Shown in pieces: positions 8,221-18,680 of a stretch of 64,000 nt of DNA. The stretch's first letter is position 1; every line of letters begins with the position of its first letter. The notes under the pieces are model-generated. The model was not told the origin of the DNA. It did no database searches and saw nothing but the letters and a program-made list of their open reading frames with translations. Made by a program: the position numbers and the translations under genes. The stretch spans positions 124,001 through 188,000 of the forward strand of contig NZ_FOWC01000004.1 in NCBI RefSeq assembly GCF_900115345.1, in the 5' to 3' direction. The stretch is from Amycolatopsis rubida. GTDB lineage: Bacteria; Actinomycetota; Actinomycetes; Mycobacteriales; Pseudonocardiaceae.

Positions 8221-8484
8221 CTACGACTCCGGCAACTCGAATTCGCCGTCCCGAACCCCGCGCGTGAACGCGTCCCATTCCGAAGGCGTGAACACCAGCA
8301 CCGCCCCGTCCGGATCAGCCGGCTGCCGGATGGCCACGTAGGTCACCCCGTCCGAATGCGGGACGAACGCGTACTCCGCGCAATGCTCCAGGGTCACGCC
8401 CGCCGGTTCGGCGCGGATCCAGGTCGCGCCGGTGAGGTCGAGTTCGTGCCGGATGTGCGCCTTGTCATCGGTCGGGCGGCTCAT
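8221..8484 (-). CDS. DUF397-domain small protein
   Basis: This 87-residue protein starts at ATG 8484. It has the DUF397 pattern: GATWIRAEP near residues 19-27, VTYVAIRQPADPDGAVLVF in the middle and a conserved FTPSEWDAFTRGVRDGEFE near the C-terminus. DUF397 proteins are abundant in Streptomyces and Pseudonocardiaceae. They normally follow a gene for an XRE-type regulator with which they act as a BldB/WhiJ-like pair. No XRE gene adjoins this copy, so it is an orphan. Confidence 0.85.
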   Translation of the reverse strand: MSRPTDDKAHIRHELDLTGATWIRAEPAGVTLEHCAEYAFVPHSDGVTYVAIRQPADPDGAVLVFTPSEWDAFTRGVRDGEFELPES

Positions 8485-8528
8485 CGCCACAGCGTATCCG
8501 CCGTTCGGCGGCACCGCCCTGTAACGAA

Positions 8529-8571
8529 AAGGAGGCCCAGCCGTCCGGCGAACGGACGACAGGGCCTCCTT
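8529..8571 (-). terminator. Rho-independent terminator of ilvBNC
   Basis: The stem AAGGAGGCCC (8529-8538) pairs with GGGCCTCCTT (8562-8571), with an inner CGTCCG/CGGACG stem. The minus-strand sequence beyond it is TTTTCG, so the hairpin terminates transcription coming from ilvC. Confidence 0.85.
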
Positions 8572-8582
8572 CGGGAAACCGG

Positions 8583-9620
<1,038 letters not shown>

Positions 9621-9639
9621 TTACACGAAATCTGGGTGT

Positions 9640-10146
9640 TCAGCGGGGAGAAGCGGCGGTGATCGAGCGGGCCCCGCGGCCCACCGCGACCATGCCGGAC
9701 TGGACGAGTTCGCGGATGCCGTACGGCTCCAGCATCCGCAGCAGCGCGCCGATCTTGTCCGACGTCCCGGTCGCCTCGACGGTGAGCGCCTCCGGCGAGA
9801 CGTCCACCACCTTGGCGCGGAAAAGCTGGACGGTCTCTAGGACCTGGCTGCGCACGGTGGCGTCGGCCCTGACCTTCACCAGCAGCAGTTCGCGCTGCAC
9901 CGCGCTGCCTGCTTCCAGCTCGACGATCTTGATCACGTTCACCAGCTTGTTGAGCTGTTTGGTCACCTGTTCGAGCGGTAGCTCCTCAACGGCGACCACG
10001 ATCGTCATCCGGGACACCTCGGGGTTCTCCGTGGGCCCGACAGCAAGGGACTCGATGTTGAAGCCGCGGCGGGAGAACAGTCCGGAGACCCGGGCGAGCA
10101 CACCGGGCTTGTTCTCGACCAGCACGCTCAGCGTGTGGACAGTCAT
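9640..10146 (-). CDS. ilvN: Acetolactate synthase small (regulatory) subunit
   Basis: The 168-residue protein has an N-terminal ACT domain ([21 protein letters not shown], then [10 protein letters not shown]) and the C-terminal ALS small-subunit domain ([30 protein letters not shown]). It activates the catalytic subunit and confers valine feedback inhibition. Its ATG overlaps the ilvB stop (ATGA at 10143-10146), which implies translational coupling and fixes the start. Confidence 0.97.
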   Translation of the reverse strand: MTVHTLSVLVENKPGVLARVSGLFSRRGFNIESLAVGPTENPEVSRMTIVVAVEELPLEQVTKQLNKLVNVIKIVELEAGSAVQRELLLVKVRADATVRSQVLETVQLFRAKVVDVSPEALTVEATGTSDKIGALLRMLEPYGIRELVQSGMVAVGRGARSITAASPR

Positions 10147-12038
10147 GCTTGCTCTCCCTCCCCGGCGGCGGCCTCGACGGTCTCGACGGCTTCCTGCGAA
10201 ACCTCGTCGTCGTCGAACAGCGGCCGGATGCCGCGCACGGCCATGATCTCGTCGTTCCCGGTGCCCGCGGCCACCATCGGCCACACCTGGGCATCCTTCC
10301 CCACGACGAAATCGATCACGACGGGGCGGTCGTTGATCTCCATCGCGCGCCGGATCGTCGCGTCGACGTCCTCCTTGGCCTCGCAGCGCAGGCCCGCGCA
10401 GCCGAGCGCCTCGGCCAGCAGCGTGAAGTCCGGGATGCGGTGCTTGTGCGTGCCGAGGTCGGTGTTGGAGTACCGCTCGGAGTAGAACAGGTTCTGCCAC
10501 TGGCGGACCATGCCGAGGTTGCCGTTGTTGATCACGGCGACCTTGATCGGCGCGCCTTCGATGGCGCACGTGGCGAGTTCCTGGTTGGTCATCTGGAAGC
10601 AGCCGTCGCCGTCGATCGCCCACACCTGCGTGTCCGGAAGGCCGAACTGCGCGCCCATCGCGGCCGGGACGGCGAAGCCCATGGTGCCGAGCCCGCCGGA
10701 GTTGATCCAGGTGCGCGGCTTCTCGTACTTCACGAACTGCGCGGCCCACATCTGGTGCTGCCCGACGCCCGCGGCGTACACCGCGTCCGGGCCGACCAGT
10801 TCGCCGATCCGCTCGATGACGTACTGCGGCGACAGCGAACCGTCGTCGGGCCATTCGTAACCCGACGGGTAGTCGTCGCGCCACGAGTCGACCTGCGTCC
10901 ACCAGTCGCTCAGGTCGGGACGGGCGCGGTCGAACTCGGTCTTCACCGCTTCGATCAGCTCGCCGATGATCTCCTTGCAGTCGCCGACGATCGGCACGTC
11001 CGCCTTGCGGTTCTTGGAGATCTCGGCCGGGTCGATGTCCGCGTGGACGATCTTCGCGTCCGGCGCGAACGACGACAGCTGGCCGGTGACCCGGTCGTCG
11101 AACCGGGCGCCGAGCGCGACCAGCAGGTCAGCGCGCTGCATCGAGGCGACCGCGGCGACGGATCCGTGCATGCCGGGCATGCCGACGTGCTGACGGTGCG
11201 AGTCGGGGAACGCGCCGCGCGCCATCAGCGTGGTGGCGACCGGGATGCCGGTCAGCTCGGCGAGTTCGCGCAGCCGCTCGGACGCCTCGGCCTTGATCAC
11301 GCCGCCGCCGACGTACAGCACCGGCCGCTGGGCCTGCGCGATCAGCTTCGCGGCCTCGCGGACCTGCTTGCCGTGCGGACGCAGCGTCGGGCGGTAGCCG
11401 GGCAGCCGCAGTTCGGGCGGCCAGGAGAACGAGGTCATCTCCTGCAGCACGTCCTTGGGGATGTCCACCAGCACCGGGCCCGGGCGTCCGGTCGCGGCCA
11501 GGTGGAACGCCTCGGCGATGGCCCGCGGGATCTCCGCCGGGTCGGTGACGAGGAAGTTGTGCTTGGTGATCGGCATGGTGATGCCGCAGATGTCGGCTTC
11601 CTGGAACGCGTCGGTGCCGATCAGGCCGCGCGACTGCTGCCCGGTGATGGCGACGACCGGAACCGAGTCCATGTTGGCGTCGGCCAGCGGGGTGACGAGG
11701 TTCGTGGCTCCCGGACCCGAGGTGGCCATGCAGACGCCGACCTTGCCGGTCGCCTGCGCGTAGCCGGTGGCGGCGTGCCCGGCGCCCTGCTCGTGGCGGA
11801 CGAGGACGTGCCGGACCTTCGTCGAGTCGAGCAACGGGTCGTAGGCGGGAAGGATGGTGCCACCCGGAATGCCGAACACGACCTCCGCGCCGACCGCCTC
11901 AAGCGAGCGGACGAGCGACTGCGCACCGGTGACGCGCACCGGCGTACCCGCGGGCGGGGCGGGCTTCGGACGTGCTCCTGGGACACCGGGCGCGGTCGGC
12001 CCGGGCTTCGCGTCGCTGCGCGACGTGGCACTGGTCAT
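10143..12038 (-). CDS. ilvB: Acetolactate synthase large (catalytic) subunit
   Basis: This thiamin-diphosphate enzyme condenses two pyruvates, or pyruvate with 2-oxobutyrate, as the first common step of branched-chain amino acid synthesis. From ATG 12038 (after GAGGCAG) the protein has 631 residues. It has FGIPGG at 55-60, the catalytic Glu83 in [10 protein letters not shown], and a ThDP/Mg motif beginning [10 protein letters not shown] and ending in INN. Residues 1-35 are a Pro/Ala-rich extension common in actinobacterial IlvB. The open frame runs upstream to 12116, but that segment overlaps the attenuator region. Transcription starts behind a leader peptide and attenuator. Confidence 0.97.
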   Translation of the reverse strand: MTSATSRSDAKPGPTAPGVPGARPKPAPPAGTPVRVTGAQSLVRSLEAVGAEVVFGIPGGTILPAYDPLLDSTKVRHVLVRHEQGAGHAATGYAQATGKVGVCMATSGPGATNLVTPLADANMDSVPVVAITGQQSRGLIGTDAFQEADICGITMPITKHNFLVTDPAEIPRAIAEAFHLAATGRPGPVLVDIPKDVLQEMTSFSWPPELRLPGYRPTLRPHGKQVREAAKLIAQAQRPVLYVGGGVIKAEASERLRELAELTGIPVATTLMARGAFPDSHRQHVGMPGMHGSVAAVASMQRADLLVALGARFDDRVTGQLSSFAPDAKIVHADIDPAEISKNRKADVPIVGDCKEIIGELIEAVKTEFDRARPDLSDWWTQVDSWRDDYPSGYEWPDDGSLSPQYVIERIGELVGPDAVYAAGVGQHQMWAAQFVKYEKPRTWINSGGLGTMGFAVPAAMGAQFGLPDTQVWAIDGDGCFQMTNQELATCAIEGAPIKVAVINNGNLGMVRQWQNLFYSERYSNTDLGTHKHRIPDFTLLAEALGCAGLRCEAKEDVDATIRRAMEINDRPVVIDFVVGKDAQVWPMVAAGTGNDEIMAVRGIRPLFDDDEVSQEAVETVEAAAGEGEQA

Positions 12039-12121
12039 CGGTTCTGCCTCGTGGGTTCTCGGTGTCACTCGTTCGGGTTGTCTGGGCCGTACTTCCGGTC
12101 GGGGAACCGGTTTCACGCAAC

Positions 12122-12157
12122 AAAAAACCCCCGCCGACCATAAGGTCGCACGAGGGT
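12122..12157 (-). terminator. Attenuator in the ilvBNC leader
   Basis: On the minus strand a hairpin, CGACC-TTAT-GGTCG with flanking G/C pairs, runs directly into GGGGG and then six T residues. It lies between the short leader reading frame (12183-12230) and ilvB, which is the classic arrangement for ribosome-mediated attenuation. Confidence 0.7.
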
Positions 12158-12182
12158 CGCGCGTCGACGCAGAGGACTCTTC

Positions 12183-12230
12183 CTAAGCGTCGGCGCGCTG
12201 GGGAAGTACGAGACCGGTCTGCGTAATCAC
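12183..12230 (-). CDS. Candidate ilvB leader peptide
   Basis: GTG at 12228-12230 opens a 15-codon frame reading (M)ITQTGLVLPQRADA and stopping at TAG 12183-12185. It contains regulated residues (Ile, Leu, Val, Leu) and sits 25 bases upstream of the attenuator hairpin. Leader-peptide attenuation of ilvB by branched-chain aminoacyl-tRNA is known in actinobacteria. No strong ribosome site is seen, so the message may be leaderless. It is too short to prove by codon statistics. Confidence 0.5.
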   Translation of the reverse strand: MITQTGLVLPQRADA

Positions 12231-12362
12231 GGCCCCGACGTTAGTCGCGCGCCCGGGCGAGTGTCAACTCTGCGGGACGGCGATTCCGCATCGTGGACGG
12301 CCAGTACTGCCCGCGCGCGACCCGGACGCAGGTCACTCCCGGCACCGGTGCACCATTCCTGC

Positions 12363-12944
12363 GTGGCCAAGAAACAGCAGGACCAGCGTGCGGACGAGGG
12401 CCGGAAGGCCGTGTTCCGGATCCCGACCACGGCGTATCTCGCGATCGGTCTGCTGACCGTCTGTGTGACACCGATCGCACTGGGCGAGATCGGCGGATTC
12501 CAGTGGCTGTACGTCTTCCCGCTCGCGCTGCTCGTGTTCGTCGCGCGCACGCACACCGTCGCGACCCGCGAAGGACTGCACGTCCGGACCGTCTTCGGCA
12601 AGCGCGACCTGCCGTGGTCGTCGCTCAAGGGCCTGGCGATCACGAACAAAGCCCGCGTGCGCGCGGTCCTCGGCGACGACACCCAGGTCAGCCTTCCCAC
12701 GGTGCGGACGCGGCATCTTCCGGTACTGGCGCTGGTGAGCGAGGGCAAGATCAAGGACCCGTCGGGCGTGCTGAGCGACGAGGAGCTCACTGGAGGGAAA
12801 CCGGCCGCCGCCGAGACGGTGCCGGACGCCACTCAGGAATCCGCTCAGGAATCCGCCCCGGAGCCCTCTCCCGAGCCCGCTGAACCGGAGCCCGCCGCCA
12901 ATGCGGAACGGACCGGCGGCGGCAACGGCAAACCAGCCGAGTAG
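12363..12944 (+). CDS. Membrane-anchored bacterial PH-domain protein (Cfp6-like)
   Basis: GTG 12363 begins (M)AKKQQ. Two adjacent hydrophobic segments, about residues 23-40 and 46-62, are followed by a PH-like beta domain (THTVATREGLHVRTVFGKRDLPWSSLKGL, then RHLPVLAL). This is the arrangement of the low-molecular-weight antigen 6 (Cfp6) family. The C-terminal 55 residues are a Pro/Glu/Ala-rich tail likely to be disordered. Its position between ilvB and DoxX matches Rv3004 in M. tuberculosis, where the ilvB homologue is divergent in the same way. Function in the cell envelope is unknown. Confidence 0.8.
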   Translation: MAKKQQDQRADEGRKAVFRIPTTAYLAIGLLTVCVTPIALGEIGGFQWLYVFPLALLVFVARTHTVATREGLHVRTVFGKRDLPWSSLKGLAITNKARVRAVLGDDTQVSLPTVRTRHLPVLALVSEGKIKDPSGVLSDEELTGGKPAAAETVPDATQESAQESAPEPSPEPAEPEPAANAERTGGGNGKPAE

Positions 12945-13016
12945 AATTGGTAGGACCAGTTTGCGGAGCCGTAGTTCCCCTCCGCCTGGTTCAGCCTTCT
13001 GACCTGGGAGAATGCC

Positions 13017-14861
13017 GTGCCGCACCTCCGTTCCCGAACCACCACCCACGGTCGCAACGCGGCGGGCGCACGCTCGCTCTGGCGTGCGACCGGAATGACC
13101 GACAGCGATTTCGGCAAGCCGATCGTCGCGATCGCGAACTCCTACACCCAGTTCGTGCCCGGCCACGTGCACCTCAAGGACCTCGGCGAGATCGTCGCCG
13201 AAGCGGTCGCCGAAGCAGGCGGCATCGCGCGCGAGTTCCACACGATCGCGGTCGACGACGGCATCGCGATGGGCCACTCGGGCATGCTTTACTCGCTGCC
13301 CTCGCGCGAGATCATCGCCGACTCGGTGGAGTACATGGTCAACGCGCACCAGGCCGACGCGCTGGTGTGCATTTCCAACTGCGACAAGATCACGCCGGGC
13401 ATGCTCAACGCCGCGATGCGGCTCAACATCCCGACCGTGTTCGTCTCCGGCGGTCCGATGGAAGCCGGCAAAGCGGTGGTCGTCGAAGGCGTCGCGCACG
13501 CCCCGACCGACCTGATCACCACCATCGCGGCGTCCGCGAACTCGGCGATCGACGAGGCCGGTCTCTCCGAGGTCGAGCGCTCCGCCTGTCCGACCTGCGG
13601 TTCCTGCTCCGGCATGTTCACCGCGAACTCGATGAACTGCCTCACCGAAGCGCTGGGGTTGTCATTGCCGGGCAACGGTTCCACGCTCGCGACGCACGCA
13701 GCCCGGCGCGAGCTGTTCTCCGACGCCGGACGCACCGTGGTCGAGCTGTGCAAACGCTGGTACGGCTCCGACGACGAGTCCGCGTTGCCGCGTTCGATCG
13801 CCACGAAGGAAGCGTTCGAGAACGCGATGGCGCTCGACATGGCGATGGGCGGGTCGACGAACACCGTGCTGCACATCCTCGCCGCCGCGCAGGAGGGCGA
13901 GGTCGACTTCACGATCAGCGACATCGACGACATCGGGCGGCGGGTGCCGTGCCTGTCGAAGGTCGCGCCGAACTCCGACTACCACATGGAAGACGTCCAT
14001 CGGGCCGGCGGAATCCCCGCCATCCTGGGCGAGCTGTACCGCGGCGGCCTGCTGAACACCGGCGTGCACGCGGTCCACGCGCCGGACATCGCCACGTGGC
14101 TGAACGAGTGGGACATCCGCGCGGAGTCTCCGTCGGAGAAGGCGCTGGAGCTGTTCCACGCCGCGCCGGGCGGGGTTCGGACCACGCAGGCCTTCTCGAC
14201 GGAAAACCGCTGGTCGTCGTTGGACACCGACGCTACCGGAGGCTGCATCCGCGACGTCGGACACGCCTACACGAAGGACGGCGGCCTCGCGATCCTGCGC
14301 GGCAACCTGGCCGGGAACGGTGCCGTGATCAAGTCCGCGGGCATCGACGAGGACCTCTGGCACTTCCAGGGCCCGGCGCGCGTGCTGGAGAGCCAGGAGG
14401 AAGCCGTGTCGGCAATCCTCAAGAAGGAGATCCAGCCGGGCGAGGTGCTGGTCATCCGCTACGAGGGCCCGGCAGGCGGTCCCGGCATGCAGGAAATGCT
14501 GCACCCGACGGCGTTCCTCAAGGGATCCGGCCTCGGCAAGAAATGCGCCCTGATCACCGACGGCCGCTTCTCCGGCGGCTCCTCGGGCATCTCGGTCGGC
14601 CACATCTCGCCGGAAGCCGCCGCGGGCGGCGTGATCGGCCTGGTGGAGAACGGCGACCAGATCGTCCTGGACGTCCACGAACGCCGGCTCGAGCTGCTGG
14701 TCGAACCGGAGGTCCTGGCCGAACGGCGGGCGAAGATGGAGGCTTCGGAGCGTCCGTGGCAGCCGAAGGACCGGCACCGCCCGATCACCGCGGCGCTGCG
14801 GGCCTACGCCCGGATGGCCACGTCGGCCGACACCGGCGCCGTCCGGGACCCGAACCGCTGA
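13017..14861 (+). CDS. ilvD: Dihydroxy-acid dehydratase
   Basis: This iron-sulfur dehydratase makes the 2-oxo acid precursors of valine and isoleucine after IlvC. GTG 13017 follows TGGGAG. At 614 residues it is of the long E. coli type. It shows NCDKITPGM with Cys122 and catalytic Lys124, and [16 protein letters not shown] with Cys191, Cys194 and Cys197 near the cluster. Also present are [10 protein letters not shown] and, near the C-terminus, [11 protein letters not shown]. It is monocistronic, 72 bases after the PH-domain gene, and ends in a strong terminator. In M. tuberculosis ilvD is not in this position, so its linkage to ilvBNC here is a local trait. Confidence 0.97.
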   Translation: MPHLRSRTTTHGRNAAGARSLWRATGMTDSDFGKPIVAIANSYTQFVPGHVHLKDLGEIVAEAVAEAGGIAREFHTIAVDDGIAMGHSGMLYSLPSREIIADSVEYMVNAHQADALVCISNCDKITPGMLNAAMRLNIPTVFVSGGPMEAGKAVVVEGVAHAPTDLITTIAASANSAIDEAGLSEVERSACPTCGSCSGMFTANSMNCLTEALGLSLPGNGSTLATHAARRELFSDAGRTVVELCKRWYGSDDESALPRSIATKEAFENAMALDMAMGGSTNTVLHILAAAQEGEVDFTISDIDDIGRRVPCLSKVAPNSDYHMEDVHRAGGIPAILGELYRGGLLNTGVHAVHAPDIATWLNEWDIRAESPSEKALELFHAAPGGVRTTQAFSTENRWSSLDTDATGGCIRDVGHAYTKDGGLAILRGNLAGNGAVIKSAGIDEDLWHFQGPARVLESQEEAVSAILKKEIQPGEVLVIRYEGPAGGPGMQEMLHPTAFLKGSGLGKKCALITDGRFSGGSSGISVGHISPEAAAGGVIGLVENGDQIVLDVHERRLELLVEPEVLAERRAKMEASERPWQPKDRHRPITAALRAYARMATSADTGAVRDPNR

Positions 14862-14883
14862 TCCTGCTGTTCGCTTCTGCCGG

Positions 14884-14916
14884 AAGGGGCCCGCGCGTGG
14901 TGCGCGGGCCCCTTTT
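14884..14916 (+). terminator. Terminator of ilvD
   Basis: AAGGGGCCCGCGC (14884-14896) pairs perfectly with GCGCGGGCCCCTT (14902-14914) around a 5-base loop and is followed by more T residues. It lies 22 bases after the ilvD stop. Confidence 0.9.
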
Positions 14917-14987
14917 CCGTGTCTCGGCTAGCTGGCTTCCGTCGCCGCAATCTCGGGCTGCGCTACCGCCGGATCCGGGTCGACACG

Positions 14988-15357
14988 ATTCGTCGCCCAA
15001 CGGCCACTGCGGCCAGCCCGAGCCTCCGGTCCACAACATTCACCGCCACACGGCGAACGCTCCCCCGACCAACCCAAGATCCTGATCAACGCGAATCGCC
15101 GCTCAACGGCGACCAGGCGCTCCGGCCAGCCCGAGCTGCCCGGTCCACATCCGCCGCCAAACGGCGATGGCTCCCTCTCGCCAGCCCAGACCCCGCTCGA
15201 CACGAGTCGCCGCTCAACGACCATTGCCCGCCTGTCCGCGCCAACTCCAACTCCAGCCGCGGCACCCACGTCTACCGTCGCCGCTCACGAGCCAATCCAG
15301 CCAGCACCGAACCCCTGGATTGCGGCCCCCACCAGGCATTCGCCACTAAACGGCAAC
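14988..15357. repeat. Regular array of dispersed palindromes with duplicated spacers
   Basis: The 577-base gap between ilvD and the DoxX gene has no gene. Palindrome copies, several degenerate, begin near 14988, 15038, 15094, 15149, 15204, 15276 and 15338, mostly 50-56 bases apart. The material between copies is itself repeated: GGCCAGCCCGAGC recurs at 15011 and 15123, each followed about 10 bases later by CCGGTCCACA. The array therefore grew at least partly by tandem duplication of a unit of about 112 bases holding two palindromes. Confidence 0.75.
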
Positions 15358-15438
15358 ACCTCAAAAGCCTGGTCAACGCCCGGAGCCCCGTCAACCCGGC
15401 CGTTGCCTCCAACCGGCTCGACGCAGGCTCCAGCCGCG

Positions 15439-16014
15439 TCAGCGAGTCAGAACGATGACCACCACAGACGCAGCCGCAGCCAGCAGCAACGAGATGAGCC
15501 CGAGCGGCAACGGCCGCCTGCGCCACGGCGTGTTCCGCTCCAGCGAGATGGTGCCCGCGCCGGTGAAGATCAGCGTCAACGCGCACAGGCCCAGCAGCAG
15601 CTCGTACTCCCAGCCCTGACCGGTGCCCTCGAAAAAGCCTCCGTGGAACTTCGCGTAGACGATGTTCGCCGCCACGCCCAGCAGGCCCGCCGCGGCGAGC
15701 GGCGTGAACAGGCCGACGATCACCAGCGCACCGCCCGCGACCTCGGTGATGCCGGTGATCCAGGACAGCAGCGTTGTCTGTTTGTGGTACCCGAACATCT
15801 CAAGCACATGCGCGAACCCGCCGACGCCCGGTCCGCCGAAAGCGCCGAACAGATGCTGCAGGCCGTGCGCACCCATGATCACGCCGAGCCCCAGGCGCAA
15901 GACGAGCAGGCCGAAGCCGAGACCGCCCTGCCGCGGTTCGTCGTAGTCGTTGCCGGCAGAGTCCTCGACACCGGACAGCACGCTGGTCTGGTAGTCGTCC
16001 CCTTGAGTGGTCAC
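15439..16014 (-). CDS. DoxX-family membrane protein
   Basis: The 191-residue protein starts at GTG 16014. After a polar N-terminus of about 35 residues it has four hydrophobic segments: LLVLRLGLGVIMGAHGLQHLF, LSWITGITEVAGGALVIVGLF, AAAGLLGVAANIVYA and a C-terminal pair including LISLLLAAAASVVVIVL. The GAHGLQHLFG and TPLAAAGLLG signatures are typical of DoxX. Its place between the Cfp6-like and LppZ-like genes matches Rv3005c, the DoxX that forms an oxidative-stress membrane complex with SodA and SseA in M. tuberculosis. A similar role here is inference. The array of palindromes lies at its 3' side. Confidence 0.85.
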   Translation of the reverse strand: MTTQGDDYQTSVLSGVEDSAGNDYDEPRQGGLGFGLLVLRLGLGVIMGAHGLQHLFGAFGGPGVGGFAHVLEMFGYHKQTTLLSWITGITEVAGGALVIVGLFTPLAAAGLLGVAANIVYAKFHGGFFEGTGQGWEYELLLGLCALTLIFTGAGTISLERNTPWRRRPLPLGLISLLLAAAASVVVIVLTR

Positions 16015-16119
16015 GCGGCGAAGATTAGGGGATTCAGCCGTGACCCGCGAGCGAGCACGCCGAGGTCAGGGGCTCTTTCAGGGTTCACCCTGAGTGCCAG
16101 GTCGACATCCGGGAAACGA

Positions 16120-17028
16120 TCAGTATTCGCCGCGCACGAGATTGCCAGGTAACTCTCCGCCAGCGTACCGGGCGATTTCCGCCGCGGCCACCAAATAAGC
16201 GCGCCGCCGGACGCCGCGCACCGCTCCGGCCACGTGCGGCGTCAGCACGAAACCGGGCGCTGTCCACAGCGGATGGCCGTCCGGCAACGGCTCGGGATCG
16301 GTCACGTCGAGCGCGGCGCGAAGCCGTCCCGCCGCCAGCTCCGCCGCAAGCGCGTCAGTAATCACAACAGGCCCTTGAGCAGCATTGACCAGCACCGCGC
16401 CAGCACGCATCGCCGCAAGAAAATCAGCGTCGACCATGCCCCGCGTCCGCGACGTGAGGGGGACCATCATGACCACCACATCGTGGTGCGGCAGCAGTTC
16501 CGGTAACTCATCGACACCGTGCACGCCCTCACGCGCCGACATCCCGACCATCGTGCAGCGGACACCGAACGGCTCCAACCTCCGCCGCAACTGACGTCCG
16601 ACGTCCCCCGCACCGACGATCAGCACACGCTGGCCCTGCAACGTGTCGGACGGCAGCTGCTCCCAGCGCCCGGCCCGTTGCGCCGCCGCGTAGACGTCCA
16701 GATTCCGGTACATCGACAGCAGCACGCCGACGACCCACTCCGCCATGCTGCCGCCGTGCGCACCTCGGCAGGTGGACAACAGAACGCCGTCCGGGACGCG
16801 GCCGACCCAGTCTTCCGCGCCTGCGGTCAGGAGCTGCACCAGCTTGAGGTTCGGCAGCTCGCTCCAGATGTCGTCGCCCGTCGAATCCATGGCCGGGACG
16901 AGCACCTCGGCTTTCGCGGCCTCCGGCGGCAACGGGCGGCCCCATTCGTAGCGCACCGCATGGACGAGGGGGATTTCGGACAGCACGGCGACGCCCTCGT
17001 CGTCCGGGACCAGCACGGTGACTGTCAT
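16120..17028 (-). CDS. D-isomer-specific 2-hydroxyacid dehydrogenase
   Basis: This 302-residue NAD-dependent dehydrogenase has a substrate domain split around a Rossmann fold. The nucleotide motif VLIVGAGDVGRQLRRRL is at about 134-150 and the conserved SRTRGMVDADFLAAM phrase follows. ALDVTDPEPLPDGHPLW ends with LTPHVAGAV, containing the catalytic Glu and His. It resembles phosphoglycerate or glyoxylate/hydroxypyruvate reductases; the substrate is not assignable. I chose ATG 17028; an upstream start at 17046 adds only six residues. Confidence 0.85.
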   Translation of the reverse strand: MTVTVLVPDDEGVAVLSEIPLVHAVRYEWGRPLPPEAAKAEVLVPAMDSTGDDIWSELPNLKLVQLLTAGAEDWVGRVPDGVLLSTCRGAHGGSMAEWVVGVLLSMYRNLDVYAAAQRAGRWEQLPSDTLQGQRVLIVGAGDVGRQLRRRLEPFGVRCTMVGMSAREGVHGVDELPELLPHHDVVVMMVPLTSRTRGMVDADFLAAMRAGAVLVNAAQGPVVITDALAAELAAGRLRAALDVTDPEPLPDGHPLWTAPGFVLTPHVAGAVRGVRRRAYLVAAAEIARYAGGELPGNLVRGEY

Positions 17029-17086
17029 GATCACCACGGTAACCACTTACCAGTGGCTCACGCCGCTCCACCTAGGCTGGGGCATC

Positions 17087-18295
17087 ATGCGTACCCGGTA
17101 CCGGTGGTCGGCGCCGCTGGCCCTCCTCGCCTGCGGCGGCCTCGTGCTTTCCGGCTGCGCCCGGTTCGACGACACCGCCGCCGGCCAGACGTTCACCCCC
17201 GCGCCGGTGCCGAGCCCGGAATCTCCGCCGCAGGTCCAGGAGCACGGCGACGGCCCCGGCAGCGGCCCCCGCACCGGCCCCGCGCAAGCGCCTCCCTCGC
17301 CGGTTCCGCCTCCGCAGGGCTGCAAAGACTTCGACAAGGCCGTCATAGCCACCTGCCTGGACACAGTCGCCGCCGTCGCCGGGCTTCCCGGCGAGGGATC
17401 CGCGCCCGCCGCTCTCGCCGGTGAGCGGAAAACCGGCCGGGTGATGCTGGCCAGCTCCGGACATGACGCGACGTCGTTCGCGCAACTGGACGTCCAGGCT
17501 GACGGCGACGGGGGGCTGACCAGCCTGGCGTTGTCGCCGAGCTATGTCGAGGATCAGCTGGTCTTCGCATACGTCACCACGGCGTCGGACAACCGAGTCG
17601 TGCGGTTCGCCAAGGGCCAGGCTCCGAAGCCGGTGCTGACCGGCATCCCGAAGGGCCCGACCGGCAATCGCGGCGCGCTGGCCAGCGACGGAAGCGGCGC
17701 ACTGCTCGTCGCGACAGGAGACGCAGGCAACCCTGCCGCAGCCGCGGACCCGAATTCGCTGGCAGGCAAGGTCCTGCGCATCGACGTCTCCGGGAAACCG
17801 GCGACCGGCAATCCCACCTCCGGGTCCGCCGTCTATGCCGCGGGCTTGCACTCCCCCGGCGGCATCTGCCGTTCCTCCGACGGGAAGCGCGCCTGGGTGA
17901 CCGATCACCCGGCCAACGGCCCGGACGCCGTGTACCGCCTGCAGTCCGGACAGCCGCTCAGCACACCCGCGTGGACCTGGCAGGACAAGCCTTCCCTCGG
18001 CGGCTGCGTCGATTTCGTCGACGCGAACGGCATCCTCGGCATCGCGTCGTCCACCGGCTTGCAGAACGTGCCGGTCAACAAGGACGGCGCGGTCACCGGC
18101 AAGCCGACGGTCACCCTCGACGGCAAGAGCAAGGCCGCCACGACGTACGGCCGGCTCTCCGCCATGAGCATGATCAACCCTCAGCTGGCCGTCGCCGGAA
18201 CCGTCAACAAGGACGGCGGCAAACCGGTCTCCAGCGACGACCGCGTGGTCCTGATCGTGGTGAGCGACACGGGCGGCGGTCCGGGCAAGGACTGA
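17087..18295 (+). CDS. LppZ-like lipoprotein of the glucose/sorbosone dehydrogenase fold
   Basis: The 402-residue product has a lipoprotein signal (LALLACGGLVLSGCA, lipobox Cys near residue 23), then a Pro-rich linker of about 60 residues. The body is a beta-propeller related to PQQ-dependent sugar dehydrogenases, with GGLTSLALSPSYVEDQLVFAYV, GALLVATGDAGN, LAGKVLRIDVSGKP and YAAGLHSPGG. Position and architecture match M. tuberculosis LppZ (Rv3006). No PQQ-synthesis genes are nearby, and enzymatic activity is not established for this lipoprotein group. It is divergent from the 2-hydroxyacid dehydrogenase gene. Confidence 0.85.
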   Translation: MRTRYRWSAPLALLACGGLVLSGCARFDDTAAGQTFTPAPVPSPESPPQVQEHGDGPGSGPRTGPAQAPPSPVPPPQGCKDFDKAVIATCLDTVAAVAGLPGEGSAPAALAGERKTGRVMLASSGHDATSFAQLDVQADGDGGLTSLALSPSYVEDQLVFAYVTTASDNRVVRFAKGQAPKPVLTGIPKGPTGNRGALASDGSGALLVATGDAGNPAAAADPNSLAGKVLRIDVSGKPATGNPTSGSAVYAAGLHSPGGICRSSDGKRAWVTDHPANGPDAVYRLQSGQPLSTPAWTWQDKPSLGGCVDFVDANGILGIASSTGLQNVPVNKDGAVTGKPTVTLDGKSKAATTYGRLSAMSMINPQLAVAGTVNKDGGKPVSSDDRVVLIVVSDTGGGPGKD

Positions 18296-18350
18296 GGCCG
18301 GATGCGCCGGATTCGGCCTTCCCGAGCCTAATTGGCCAGCTGACCTGCGA

Positions 18351-18680
18351 TTAGCCATTCAGCGGCGACAGCTGACCCGGTCACGCGACATCCTGTTCCC
18401 ACTCGAACTGGCCGCTCACCGTGCCCCTGATCCCAGCCGACGTGAGATCCGGCCGGAATCGCCGCGAAACAGCGAATCCGCCAAACCGCTTCCCGGCCGA
18501 GCACCGGTCGCTGCTCAACGCCCAATCCGCTGAGAGCCGACTCTCGATCCGTGGGCCAGTCGCCAGACAGCGGCGAATCCGCCGAAGCCAGCCGACGAGA
18601 GGCCAATTCTCCGTCGCCGCTGAGCGGCGAACCGGCCAGAAGTTCAGCCAGGACCAGCTCGCGTCGCCATTCAGCGGCGA
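18351..18680. repeat. Array of dispersed palindromes between convergent genes
   Basis: The 375-base gap after the LppZ-like gene holds copies near 18351, 18457, 18507, 18559, 18614-18631 (TCGCCGCTGAGCGGCGAA, a perfect dyad) and 18664-18680. The last four are 49-54 bases apart. The final copy overlaps the 3' end of the next, convergent, gene. Nothing else is visible here. Confidence 0.8.

Noticed and set aside
10149..12143. Long plus-strand open frame (664 codons) opposite ilvB
   Set aside because: It is the antisense shadow of ilvB in high-GC DNA, rich in Arg/His/Ala with no domain; ilvB on the minus strand is unambiguous.
14988..15357. CRISPR array suggested by evenly spaced repeats
   Set aside because: Repeats are short, palindromic and degenerate, spacers are homologous to each other, and there are no cas genes in the window.
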